Of a stretch of 64,000 nt of DNA, positions 16,669 to 25,311 are shown piece after piece. Below the pieces are notes generated by a model, which was not told the DNA's origin, did no database searches, and saw only the letters and a list, made by a program, of their open reading frames with translations. How positions within the stretch are numbered: position 1 is the stretch's first letter; each line of letters starts with the position of its first letter. Both the position numbers and the translations under genes were made by a program. The stretch comes from Curvibacter sp. GWA2_63_95 (GTDB lineage: Bacteria > Pseudomonadota > Gammaproteobacteria > Burkholderiales > Burkholderiaceae_C): the NCBI GenBank assembly GCA_001795455.1, contig MGPB01000021.1, forward strand, positions 310,001 to 374,000. The letters are read 5' to 3'.

Positions 16669-17172
16669 TCATCCTTCAGACAACAAGTTTTCCAACAATG
16701 CATGGAGTGCAACAAAATCTGGTGCACCGACATACTTCTTCACGATCTTGCCTTGCTTGTCCACAATAAAGGTCGTTGGAGTGATCTTGATATCCCCCCA
16801 TTGCTTCGCGTTTTCACCCGTGTTGTCCAGTGCGACTTTGAATGGCAGCTGGCGGGTATTGGTGAAGTTGACGACCCAGTTCACGGGGTCGTATTGCATG
16901 GCAACTGCGACCGTTTCAAATCCTTTGCTTTGGAACTTTGTGTATGTGTTCACAATTTCAGGCATTTCCTTCACGCACGTCGTGCAGGTTGTGGCCCAAA
17001 AGTTGATCAATAGGACTTTGCCTCTGAGCTTGCCCATATTGGTGTAGCTGCCGTCCAACAACAAAAAGCTGGAATCTGGTGCGTTATCGCTCAGAGCGCA
17101 TCCTGATAGACCGCTGAAACCAACGGCCGTAGCCAAAGGCGCTATCAGCGCTGTTCTTCTGTTCATGGACAT
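16669..17172 (-). CDS. TlpA/ResA-family thioredoxin-like lipoprotein
   Basis: ATG 17172 gives 167 residues with a signal sequence ending in LSGC (probable lipoprotein Cys). A thioredoxin fold has the active site CTTC in NFWATTCTTCVKEMPE and a cis-proline TPTTFIVD. TlpA-like proteins reduce periplasmic thiols, including those of SCO and CuA. It lies 19 bases after the P-type ATPase gene. A nearby signal peptidase II would process it if it is a lipoprotein. Confidence 0.85.
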   Translation of the reverse strand: MSMNRRTALIAPLATAVGFSGLSGCALSDNAPDSSFLLLDGSYTNMGKLRGKVLLINFWATTCTTCVKEMPEIVNTYTKFQSKGFETVAVAMQYDPVNWVVNFTNTRQLPFKVALDNTGENAKQWGDIKITPTTFIVDKQGKIVKKYVGAPDFVALHALLENLLSEG

Positions 17173-17191
17173 GACTTGCGCTCCTTTTCTT

Positions 17192-19486
17192 CTATTTACG
17201 CAGTAAGCGTAGGCCGTTGCCGACGACAAGCAAACTGGCGCCGACATCGGCGAATACGGCCATCCACATCGTGCCTGCACCCGTAAGCGTCAACACCAGG
17301 AAAACAGCCTTGATTCCCAGTGCCAAAACAATGTTCTGTACGAGCACTGCATGGGTGTGTCGCGACAGGCGAATAAAACGAGGAAGTTTGCGCAGGTCAT
17401 CGTCCATCAGAGCCACGTCAGCGGTTTCAATGGCCGTACCAGTACCAGCTGCGCCCATCGCAAAACCTATGTCTGCTCTTGCCAAAGCTGGCGCATCGTT
17501 GATGCCATCTCCCACCATCCCGATGGAACCACCCAGACCGACCTTGCTTTCTATGGCTTTGAGTTTGTCTTCAGGCAGTAGATCGCCACGTGCTTCATCG
17601 ATTCCGACTTGGGCGGCAATGGCTTTGGCGGTGTGGGCGTTGTCTCCAGTCAGCATGACCGTCTTGATGCCCAAGTCATGCAATTCGGCAATGGCTTGCC
17701 GGCTGCTGTCTTTGACCGTATCGGCCACAGCAAACATGCAATGCACTTCCTGGTCGTCGGCCAACAGAATGACAGTCTTGCCTTGCTCTTCCAGCGCAGA
17801 CAAACGGGCTTCCAGGGCGTCGGAGCAGCGACCTTGCTCGTGAATCAGGCGGTGATTGCCCAAATAGAAGGGCTTTCCGTCGATGACGCCCTTGGTGCCA
17901 CGTCCAGGCAGGGCTTCAAATGCATCAACATTGCGCAGGGCAACGTTGTCGCGCTTGGCAGCCTCTGTCAGCGCCTTGGACACGGGGTGATCCGAGCGAC
18001 CGGCCAGACTGGCTGCCAGACTGCGCAACTCGGTCTCATTCATCCCACTGAGCACCACAAAATCCGTCTGCGCAGGCTTGCCGTGCGTGATGGTTCCAGT
18101 CTTGTCGAGTGCCAGCCACTTCAGCTTGCGTCCTTCTTCCAGATAGACGCCACCTTTCACAAGAATGCCCTGGCGTGCCGCAGCAGCCAGTCCACTGACG
18201 ATGGTCACCGGGGTGGAGATGACCAGGGCACAGGGGCAGGCAATCACCAGCAAAACCAGCGCCTTATAAATCCAGGTGAACCAATCTCCCCCCATCAGCA
18301 ATGGCGGCAAGATGGCGACCGCCAAGGCAATGGCGAATACCACTGGTGTGTAGATTCGGGCGAATTGGTCGACAAAGCGCTGGGTCGGTGCACGGGCGCC
18401 TTGTGCTTCTTCCACTGCGTGGATGATGCGGGCCAGCGTGCTGTCATTGGCAGCAGCAGTCACTGTGTACTCAAACGAACCCGATTCGTTGATAGTGCCG
18501 GCAAACACCGGGTCACCCTCGGCTTTTTCTACAGGGAGGCTTTCACCGGTAATGGGTGCTTGGTTGATAGCCGAGCGACCACTGACGATTTTTCCGTCCA
18601 GTGCGATGCGCTCCCCCGGTTTGACACGGACGCGTGCGTCCACTGCAACCGATTTGGCAGCCACGTCCTGCCAATTGCCGTCTGCCTGCAAGACTGTCGC
18701 GCGTTCCGGCGTCAATTGCATCAATCCGCGAATGGCATTTCGGGCTCGATCCAGCGACTTGGCCTCGATTAGTTCCGCAATTGTGAACAACACCATCACC
18801 ATAGCCGCTTCGGGCCACTGCCCCAGGAAAAGCGCACCTGTTACAGCGATGCTCATCAAGGCATTGATGTTGAGGTTGCCATTGCGAATGGCAATCCAGC
18901 CTTTCTTATAAGTGGTGATTCCGCAGGCCAATACAGCCACCAGAGCCAAAACTGCCGCCATCCACGTGGGCAAGCCAGTCCATTCAACTACTTCCGAGGC
19001 AATTGCTGCTGCCCCGGCAAATGCCAAGGGCCACCAAGGTTTGACGGGTTCAGGCGTGGGCTCCTCCTGAGAGGATGCGCTGTTGGCTATCTCGGGAGTG
19101 AAACCCAACGAGCGCACGGCGGCCAGAATCGGTTCAATTTCCTTGGGAGCATGGGTCACCGTCAGTACGCGTTGCATCAGGTTGAACTCCAGCCCTGTCA
19201 CACCTGGCATGCCCCCCAGCTTCTTGCGCAAAAGTCCCTCTTCTGTGGGGCAGTCCATTTGCATGATGCGAATGGGCGTCTGAACACCATCAGCACTAAT
19301 CGATGGTTTACCGAGTTGCGCCGCAGGTTGAATGTCCGGCGCAGTATGCGTGCCGCAACAAGCTGCGGCAGGGGCTGCCGATTGCGCGGGTTCAGCGGGC
19401 GCACAGCAGGAATCACTTGCATGCGCGTGGCTATGGGAATGGTCGTGGTCGTGACCATGTGAATCGTGTTTGTGGGCGTCTGACAT
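17192..19486 (-). CDS. cadA: Zn/Cd/Pb-exporting P-type ATPase (CadA/ZntA type), copy 1
   Basis: ATG 19486 gives 764 residues. The first 45 are a His-rich tail followed by Cys pairs (SCCAP, ACCG). One heavy-metal domain follows (about 70-145) with MDCPTEE instead of the usual CxxC. Membrane helices carry the CPC motif near residue 415 (IACPCALVIS). DKTGT lies near 460 and GDGINDAP near 660. The family exports divalent soft metals using ATP. It faces cadR across a CadR-type promoter and starts an operon with the TlpA, DUF3703 and PCu(A)C genes. Confidence 0.95.
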   Translation of the reverse strand: MSDAHKHDSHGHDHDHSHSHAHASDSCCAPAEPAQSAAPAAACCGTHTAPDIQPAAQLGKPSISADGVQTPIRIMQMDCPTEEGLLRKKLGGMPGVTGLEFNLMQRVLTVTHAPKEIEPILAAVRSLGFTPEIANSASSQEEPTPEPVKPWWPLAFAGAAAIASEVVEWTGLPTWMAAVLALVAVLACGITTYKKGWIAIRNGNLNINALMSIAVTGALFLGQWPEAAMVMVLFTIAELIEAKSLDRARNAIRGLMQLTPERATVLQADGNWQDVAAKSVAVDARVRVKPGERIALDGKIVSGRSAINQAPITGESLPVEKAEGDPVFAGTINESGSFEYTVTAAANDSTLARIIHAVEEAQGARAPTQRFVDQFARIYTPVVFAIALAVAILPPLLMGGDWFTWIYKALVLLVIACPCALVISTPVTIVSGLAAAARQGILVKGGVYLEEGRKLKWLALDKTGTITHGKPAQTDFVVLSGMNETELRSLAASLAGRSDHPVSKALTEAAKRDNVALRNVDAFEALPGRGTKGVIDGKPFYLGNHRLIHEQGRCSDALEARLSALEEQGKTVILLADDQEVHCMFAVADTVKDSSRQAIAELHDLGIKTVMLTGDNAHTAKAIAAQVGIDEARGDLLPEDKLKAIESKVGLGGSIGMVGDGINDAPALARADIGFAMGAAGTGTAIETADVALMDDDLRKLPRFIRLSRHTHAVLVQNIVLALGIKAVFLVLTLTGAGTMWMAVFADVGASLLVVGNGLRLLRK

Positions 19487-19510
19487 AGGCTTTTCCAATG
19501 AAGTTGCCCA

Positions 19511-19541
19511 ATTACACAACCTGAAGTTACTATAGAGTCAA
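19511..19541 (-). promoter_or_regulatory. CadR/PbrR-type promoter of cadA copy 1
   Basis: On the minus strand, TTGACT (-35, 19541-19536) and TGTAAT (-10, 19516-19511) are 19 bases apart. The spacer holds an imperfect dyad (CTATAGTAACTTCAGG) very like the published pbrA/cadA promoters controlled by PbrR and CadR. It lies between divergent cadA and cadR. Confidence 0.85.
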
Positions 19542-19560
19542 GACATTTCTGGAGTCGGTC

Positions 19561-19992
19561 ATGAAAATCGGTGAATTAGCCTTGGTAGCGCAGTGCACGG
19601 TGGAAACGGTGCGCTATTACGAGAAGGCCGGGCTCCTTCCTGAGCCTGCGCGCACGCCGGGAAATTTCCGGGTGTATGGGCCCGAACACGTTGAACGCCT
19701 GCGTTTCATACGCAATTGCCGGGCACTGGACATGAGCCAGGAAGAAATCCATACGCTGCTTGATCTGGCGGACCAACCTGCAGACGGTTGTGGCGCCATC
19801 AATGCGGTCTTCGACCAACACATTGCGCACGTCGATGAACGTATTCGAGAACTCATTCATCTCAAAAAGCAACTGGGAGCGCTTCGAGAGAGGTGTGTAT
19901 CGGAGCAAGCGGTCGATGCCTGCGGGATCATGCACGGTCTGGCTACCATGGAGACGGAAGCCAAAGTCGAACGTCACACCCATCTCGGTTGA
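19561..19992 (+). CDS. cadR: Cd(II)/Pb(II)-responsive MerR-family regulator, copy 1
   Basis: The 143-residue protein has the MerR winged helix (MKIGELALVAQCTVETVRYYEKAGLL) and the metal-site cysteines of CadR/PbrR. These are one in DGCGAIN near residue 78 and two in ERC...DACGI near 112-120. It activates the divergent cadA promoter, in which a 19-base spacer dyad is visible. The EamA exporter gene follows after 50 bases. Confidence 0.92.
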   Translation: MKIGELALVAQCTVETVRYYEKAGLLPEPARTPGNFRVYGPEHVERLRFIRNCRALDMSQEEIHTLLDLADQPADGCGAINAVFDQHIAHVDERIRELIHLKKQLGALRERCVSEQAVDACGIMHGLATMETEAKVERHTHLG

Positions 19993-20042
19993 GACGACGC
20001 CTTCCGAAGAAGGTCGAATCACACGCATCGAAAAATACACGA

Positions 20043-21104
20043 ATGAACCTTCTACACCGTGCCGCGCTACCCGCTTTGGGTGCCGCAATTTTGTTCGGGG
20101 CCAGCACACCATTCGCAAAACAGCTGATCGGCGAGGGATTTTCCGCTTTCTCGCCGTTTCTATTGGCTGGACTGCTTTATTTGGGAAGTGGATTGGGTCT
20201 GGCCATGATCCGCTTGATTCGCGATCGTGGATGGAAATCCAGCGGTCTACCTAGACAGGAGTGGCCTTGGTTGTTGGGTGCAATCGCATTTGGAGGTGTA
20301 GTTGGCCCACTGCTACTGATGGTGGGGCTCGCGCGCACTGCCGCAGCAACATCCTCACTCTTCTTAAATCTGGAATCCGTGCTCACCGCAGTACTCGCGT
20401 GGGTGGTGTTTCGGGAGCAAACAGATCGTCGCATTGTGTTTGGCATGCTGCTGATCGTTCTAGGTGGTGCGGTACTGGCGTGGTCCGGCATCGAAACCCT
20501 TACCTCTGTCATTGGACCGCTGGCCTTGGTCGGTGCCTGCATGGCATGGGCGATTGACAACAACCTCACGCGCAAAGTCTCGGCGTCCGACGCGCTCTTT
20601 ATTGCGGGCAGCAAAGGCCTGGTAGCAGGCTGCGTCAACATCGTCCTGGGCGTGTCGTTGGGAGCAGAGTTTCCCTCAGCAGGCCATATTTCAGCGGCCA
20701 TGGTGATCGGCTTTTTTGGCTATGGCCTGAGCCTGGTGCTATTCGTCTTGGCCCTGCGCGGGTTGGGAACCGCTCGCACAGGCGCCTATTTTTCGACGGC
20801 ACCTTTTGTGGGCGCAGCGCTCTCTATTGCGATGCTTGGGGAGCCCACCAGCTTTGCGTTTTGGCTGGCAACAGGACTGATGGCCGCGGGGGTCTGGTTG
20901 CACCTCACCGAACGCCATGTCCATGAGCATCAGCACACCGCGCTGAACCATGGGCACAAGCATCGGCACGATGAACACCACCAGCACAGTCACGATTTCG
21001 AGTGGGATGGCGTGGAGCCCCATTCACATGCGCATCAACACACTGAAATCCAGCACAGTCACGGGCATTTTCCGGATATTCACCACCGCCACGCGCACCG
21101 CTAA
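20043..21104 (+). CDS. EamA/DMT-family exporter with His-rich C-terminal tail
   Basis: ATG 20043 gives 353 residues with ten membrane helices in two EamA repeats. The helices end near residue 287. The last 65 residues are extremely His-rich (HVHEHQHTALNHGHKHRHDEHHQHSHDF and onwards), a probable metal-binding cytoplasmic tail. DMT exporters normally move amino acids or metabolites. The tail and the place behind cadR suggest metal (Zn, Cd or Ni) efflux or metal sensing, which is inference. Confidence 0.8.
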   Translation: MNLLHRAALPALGAAILFGASTPFAKQLIGEGFSAFSPFLLAGLLYLGSGLGLAMIRLIRDRGWKSSGLPRQEWPWLLGAIAFGGVVGPLLLMVGLARTAAATSSLFLNLESVLTAVLAWVVFREQTDRRIVFGMLLIVLGGAVLAWSGIETLTSVIGPLALVGACMAWAIDNNLTRKVSASDALFIAGSKGLVAGCVNIVLGVSLGAEFPSAGHISAAMVIGFFGYGLSLVLFVLALRGLGTARTGAYFSTAPFVGAALSIAMLGEPTSFAFWLATGLMAAGVWLHLTERHVHEHQHTALNHGHKHRHDEHHQHSHDFEWDGVEPHSHAHQHTEIQHSHGHFPDIHHRHAHR

Positions 21105-21120
21105 TGTGGGTGGAGGTGGT

Positions 21121-21364
21121 CTATCCAGTCGATCGAACCCGCATCAATCGGTAGGCCGCGGGGATGATGAACAGCGACAGCAACGGCGCCGTAATCATCC
21201 CTCCCAGCATGGGTGCCGCAATCCTGCTCATCACTTCCGAACCAGTACCACTGCCCCACACGATGGGAATCAAACCCGCTAGGATCACAGCCACCGTCAT
21301 GGCCTTGGGACGTACCCGCAGCATCGCACCTTCACGGATGGCATCCAGAACCATGGCAACTCCA
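21121..21364 (-). pseudogene. 3' remnant of a CusA/CzcA-type RND efflux gene
   Basis: The frame encodes the last 77 or so residues of an RND metal pump ([19 protein letters not shown] ... [14 protein letters not shown]). It is nearly identical in protein to the C-terminus of the intact cusA at 28612, but only roughly 85 percent alike in DNA by eye. Similarity stops abruptly near 21365. It is a leftover of a second cusA-like gene and marks a recombination junction. Confidence 0.85.
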
Positions 21365-21483
21365 GGTGCCTCTCTTTGGGCTCACTCAGTCCCCTGAAAT
21401 ACCGGGCGAGCCTTGGGATCGCGGCATAACCAGTCCAAGTTTTACGTCGAGTCCCCGACTGTCAAATTTCGCTCGGCGCCAAC

Positions 21484-21518
21484 ATAGCTGGCCCACTGCT
21501 AGTGATGGTTGGGCTCGC
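21484..21518 (+). repeat. fragment of an EamA exporter gene in a recombination scar
   Basis: About 35 bases match, with a few differences, the EamA gene at 20295-20335 (core TGGCCCACTGCTA then TGATGGT). The surrounding 21365-21536 carries no intact gene. Together with the cusA remnant it shows that this junction is patched from pieces of related metal-resistance genes. Confidence 0.6.
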
Positions 21519-21536
21519 CCAACGGGGCAAACTGCT

Positions 21537-22010
21537 TCAATGCGCAAGCTTCGGATTACGCGTTCCCTTTGGAGGTCTGCGGTGTCCGACCGAGTGAACC
21601 TCGTGGCCCTTGGGCTTGCTGACGTTGACCTGCTTCAGACCATCCAGAACGCCGCATTCGGCAGCCACTCCATCGCATTGCTGTCGAAGCGACTTGAGTT
21701 CCCTTTGCAGTTCCTTCAGATCGCGGATGCGTTGAGCCACATGCTCGATACGCTTATCCAGAACCTCGTTGACAGCATGGCAATTCTCGCGGGGTGCATC
21801 CTGGAATAGCAGCAGCGCGCGGATCTCATCGAGCGTCATGTCGAGCGATCGGCAGTGCCGGATGAAGGCGAGCCGCTCCAGGTGCTCTTGCCCATAGAGC
21901 CGGTAGTTTCCGTTACTGCGAGGCGGCTCCGTCAACAAGCCTTCGCGCTCGTAGAAACGGATGGTTTCCGCTTGGGTCTGGGTTACTTTTGCGAGTTCGC
22001 CAATCTTCAT
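21537..22010 (-). CDS. cadR: Cd(II)/Pb(II)-responsive MerR-family regulator, copy 2
   Basis: ATG 22010 gives 157 residues with a MerR winged helix (MKIGELAKVTQTQAETIRFYEREGLL) and the three CadR cysteines (RENCHAVNEV; RQQC and AECGVLDGL). It lies 218 bases downstream of lspA copy 2 on the same strand rather than divergent from its presumed target. That target is the cadA promoter at 28451-28481, which carries a matching dyad. The last 30 residues (after VLDGLKQ) are basic and may have been altered at the junction next to the scar at 21365-21536. Confidence 0.9.
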   Translation of the reverse strand: MKIGELAKVTQTQAETIRFYEREGLLTEPPRSNGNYRLYGQEHLERLAFIRHCRSLDMTLDEIRALLLFQDAPRENCHAVNEVLDKRIEHVAQRIRDLKELQRELKSLRQQCDGVAAECGVLDGLKQVNVSKPKGHEVHSVGHRRPPKGTRNPKLAH

Positions 22011-22228
22011 GGGAAGGCCTTTCCAAGCGCGAAGTGTATCGCGCAACCTTAAAGCTCTTACAGAGTTTGGTGTTACCAGTGCTTTCGATGAACTTAATTG
22101 CTCACGCGGGTATTCCTATAGGTCTCAGACAGCACAGTGTGGTCGGTGCGGGGAGTAGCCAGGATACCCAAACCAACGTGACGCGCAGGCCTTCCAATTT
22201 CGTGTCTTGCAGATTCGGTGGAGGTTGC

Positions 22229-22726
22229 TCAAGCTTTCTCCCGAGCTTGCGGGTGCCTCGAAGCGGTGACCGATGCAAGCACCAGGCAAGCTGCCCCAAA
22301 GGTAATGGCGATATCTGCCACATTGAACGCGGGCCAGTGCCATCCGGCGAGGTGGAAATCCAAGTAGTCGATGACATGGCCACGAACGGCACGATCAAAG
22401 GCATTACCCAGGGCACCTCCCAAGATCAGGCTGAATGCCAACGATTCGCTGCGCGGGCGAGATTGCCGCAACATCCATATCAACCAGACGGAAGCAGCGA
22501 TCGCGATGGTCAGGAAGAACCTGCGCTGCCACCCGCCGGCGCCCGCCAGAAAACTGAAGGCCGCACCCGGGTTCAGTACATGGACCAGGTTGAAAAAGGG
22601 GCCGAGCGAATAGGACCATCCCAAGGACGTGATGGAGTCGATGGTGCTTTTGGCGGTCTGATCTGCCACGAAGACGGCGAAGGCGAGGCAAAAGAAAGGC
22701 CAAGGACGGTGAGTTTGCATGTTCAT
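22229..22726 (-). CDS. lspA: lipoprotein signal peptidase, copy 2 (PbrC-like)
   Basis: The 165-residue protein has four helices and both aspartate motifs: LGNAFDRAVRGHVIDYLDFH and FNVADIAI. In the Cupriavidus metallidurans lead operon a signal peptidase (PbrC) is paired with the PAP2 phosphatase PbrB. Here the two are in the same operon but separated by two TRAP transporter genes. The start overlaps the DctM stop by four bases. Confidence 0.9.
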   Translation of the reverse strand: MNMQTHRPWPFFCLAFAVFVADQTAKSTIDSITSLGWSYSLGPFFNLVHVLNPGAAFSFLAGAGGWQRRFFLTIAIAASVWLIWMLRQSRPRSESLAFSLILGGALGNAFDRAVRGHVIDYLDFHLAGWHWPAFNVADIAITFGAACLVLASVTASRHPQAREKA

Positions 22727-24132
22727 TGTTTGGGAATCATGTCGACTGAGGGCTCGGGAAATTGATCCGATGGCATGCGTAGCGCATCCTCTACCTGCTT
22801 GTCAGTCAAGGTGGCCGGCGGTGGCGGCGTGCTGGCAATACCGGGAAACGCCACGAGGATGCCCACCATGACCATCTGCAACAACAGGAAAGGGATTGCG
22901 CCGAGGTAGATGTCGGAGGTACGAACTTCGGGGGGGGCCACACTGCGCAGGTTGTACAGCGCGATGCCGAAGGGCGGGTGCATGAACGAGGTCTGCAGGA
23001 TCACCGCCACAACGACAGTGAACCAGACCATATCGACACCGAGCTTGCGCGCCACCGGCGCGATCAGGGGTACGACGATGAAGGCGATCTCGAAGAAGTC
23101 GAGGAAGAATCCGAGCAGGAAGATGCCGATGCACACGAACAGCAGAAATGGCAGCTGTCCCTGCGGCAGGTGGCCGAAGAGTTGTTCGATCCAAACTTGG
23201 CCGTCGAAGCCACGAAACACCAGCGTAAAAAACGATGCACCCAGCAGCAGGAAGATCACACTGGAACAAAGGACGCCGGTGTTGGTGAGTGCGTCGGCCA
23301 GCTGCTGGCGGCCTAACCGGCGTTTAGCCAACCCGATCAGCAGCGACGCGCAGACGCCAACCGCACCGCCTTCGGTCGGGGTGGCGACGCCGAAAAAGAT
23401 TGCCGTCAATATCGTCAGGATGAGCAACATCGGCACGCCGGCCGCCACTGCAGCCTCTTTCCATGCGTTCGAGGATACGGCGGCGACCTCCGCCATAGGC
23501 GGTGCAAAACCCGGGCGCCAGCGCGCTATTGAGACGACGTACACCAGGTATAGCCCGACCAGCATCGCGCTGGGCAGCAGGGCAGCGTGAAAGATCTCCA
23601 CCAGGGGTACCTCCACCTGTTCGGCCAGTACGATGAGTACCAGACTCGGTGGCAGCATCTGCGCCAGTGTGCCGGCAGCCGCAATCGAACCGGTGGCCAA
23701 CTTGGGGTCATAACCCGCCTTGAGCATCGTCGGAAGTGCGATCAGCCCCATGGTGATGACCGAGGCGGATACGAACCCAGTGATGGCCGACAGCATGGAG
23801 CCCAGGGCAAGTGTGGCTACCAGCAAGCCGCCAGGCTGCTTGCGGAACAAGCGTCCGAGGGCTATGAGCGTGTCCTCGGCGATCCCGGTGCGCTCCAGGA
23901 TCAGCCCCATCAGTACGAACATGGGTATTGCAAGGAAGTTGTCACTGTTGAAGACGCCCTGCACCCGCAGTGGCATGTTCAGCAGAAACGGCGCAGTGAA
24001 CTGACCGACGAGAACGCCTGTGATGCCAAACACTGCAGCGACCGCCGCTAGGGAAAAAGCTACGGGGAACCCGGCCAGCAGCACGACTACCAGCGTGCCG
24101 AACATGATGGGCGCGATGAGTTCGGGACTCAT
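22723..24132 (-). CDS. TRAP transporter large permease (DctM)
   Basis: ATG 24132 gives 469 residues, somewhat longer than a typical 425-residue DctM. About twelve helices are visible, with family features such as FLAIPMFVLMG near residue 60 and GVATPTEGGAVGV near 260. The extra length is a C-terminal Pro-rich tail. TRAP systems import organic acids or other solutes using sodium and an exported binding protein. No binding-protein gene (DctP) is present in this operon. Overlaps of four bases on both sides tie it to dctQ and lspA. Confidence 0.9.
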   Translation of the reverse strand: MSPELIAPIMFGTLVVVLLAGFPVAFSLAAVAAVFGITGVLVGQFTAPFLLNMPLRVQGVFNSDNFLAIPMFVLMGLILERTGIAEDTLIALGRLFRKQPGGLLVATLALGSMLSAITGFVSASVITMGLIALPTMLKAGYDPKLATGSIAAAGTLAQMLPPSLVLIVLAEQVEVPLVEIFHAALLPSAMLVGLYLVYVVSIARWRPGFAPPMAEVAAVSSNAWKEAAVAAGVPMLLILTILTAIFFGVATPTEGGAVGVCASLLIGLAKRRLGRQQLADALTNTGVLCSSVIFLLLGASFFTLVFRGFDGQVWIEQLFGHLPQGQLPFLLFVCIGIFLLGFFLDFFEIAFIVVPLIAPVARKLGVDMVWFTVVVAVILQTSFMHPPFGIALYNLRSVAPPEVRTSDIYLGAIPFLLLQMVMVGILVAFPGIASTPPPPATLTDKQVEDALRMPSDQFPEPSVDMIPKQ

Positions 24133-24701
24133 GGACGGTCGCCCTGTTGCACGGTTTGCGCGATGCGTCGGGCCGGCGCAGCGCCGGCGAGGAAGGCGAT
24201 ACAGCGCGAGGCTTCGGCGACGCCCTGCGCCCCCAGGGAGAGGAATCCCAGGGGAATCATTCCCTTCATGATCCACGCGGGAAAAGTGCTCAGGCTTTCG
24301 CGGCTGCCGCGCGTTTCGCCGCTGGCGAAGGACTGCGCAAACTCCGGAGCGGTCACCCAGACGGCGACCACACAGAGCGGCAGTAGCACGATGAGAATCC
24401 CCACAAGATCCAGCCAGGCCATGCCCCGCAGCCCAAGCGAGCCCGAGAAGATATCGATGCGCACATGCTCATCGCGCTGCAACGTATAGGCCGCCATCAG
24501 CAGCACCGCCGCCGCAAAGAAGTGAGGCTGCACGTCGTACATGGATGAAGACGCCACGCCCAGCAGCTTGCGGCTAAACGCATTGCCAGCGATGAGGATG
24601 GCATTGGCCAGCAAGCCCCAGCGCACCGCAAACGCCATCTGGCGATTCACTGTGTCGATGCGGACAGCAAGCCGCAGCGCGGCGGCAAATCCGAACGTCA
24701 T
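24129..24701 (-). CDS. TRAP transporter small permease (DctQ)
   Basis: The 190-residue protein has four membrane helices and the DctQ pattern (NAFSRKLLG near residue 40; RDEHVRIDIFSG near 75-86). It is the usual partner of DctM. It overlaps the PAP2 gene by four bases upstream and dctM by four bases downstream. Confidence 0.88.
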   Translation of the reverse strand: MTFGFAAALRLAVRIDTVNRQMAFAVRWGLLANAILIAGNAFSRKLLGVASSSMYDVQPHFFAAAVLLMAAYTLQRDEHVRIDIFSGSLGLRGMAWLDLVGILIVLLPLCVVAVWVTAPEFAQSFASGETRGSRESLSTFPAWIMKGMIPLGFLSLGAQGVAEASRCIAFLAGAAPARRIAQTVQQGDRP

Positions 24702-25306
24702 CGCGTCGCCAGTCTCTCGTCAGCTACTCGCTTCAACGACACGGCCCATCCACGGGTCGCGGTAACGCAAGCGCCGCCGAGCAGGTAGCCAGCAACAACA
24801 TCCGCCGGGAAATGCGCGCCCAGTGCCACGCGGGACCAGCCGACGGCCGCAGCGACTGCGAGCAAGAGCAACCGAAACGGCCAGGGCCCCAAGGACCAGA
24901 GGCAGGTGACGACGACAGCGATGTAAACCGCATGACCGCTGGGAAACCCATAGAGGCTATCGGGTTCGACGAGCACCCATGCCATAACGTTGGCATACAG
25001 GTCCGACGGTCGCGGGAGCGCGAACGCGGATTTTGCTGTCCAGGCAAGAAGCATTGCGACCAGGACGCCAACCCCGAAACAGAACGGTGCCAGCGCTGTA
25101 GGTTCGGAGCGCTTGACGGTCCGCCAGCCCAGCAGAAGCAGTCCCATGACAGGCGCACCCCAATAGCTGCCGAGTGCGGAGAGCAAACGAGCCACGTCAC
25201 GCCATTCCGCCGACATGGACCGGTTGATCCACAGCATCAGTTGGGTATTGAGGCCGCCCCAGTCGTATACCCAGTGCCGCAGCAGTCCCATGTCACCGGC
25301 GCCCAT
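24698..25306 (-). CDS. PAP2-family membrane phosphatase (PbrB-like)
   Basis: The protein of about 202 residues has the three PAP2 motifs: K-x6-RP (KSAFALPRPSD), PSGH (YGFPSGHAVY) and SR-x5-H-x3-D (SRVALGAHFPADV). The family includes undecaprenyl-pyrophosphate phosphatases. In lead resistance PbrB is thought to supply periplasmic phosphate that precipitates exported Pb(II). It starts five bases after the cadA stop; ATG 25291 is an alternative. The open frame reaches further up inside cadA but without ribosome site. Confidence 0.9.
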   Translation of the reverse strand: MGAGDMGLLRHWVYDWGGLNTQLMLWINRSMSAEWRDVARLLSALGSYWGAPVMGLLLLGWRTVKRSEPTALAPFCFGVGVLVAMLLAWTAKSAFALPRPSDLYANVMAWVLVEPDSLYGFPSGHAVYIAVVVTCLWSLGPWPFRLLLLAVAAAVGWSRVALGAHFPADVVAGYLLGGACVTATRGWAVSLKRVADERLATR

Positions 25307-25311
25307 CGGGG

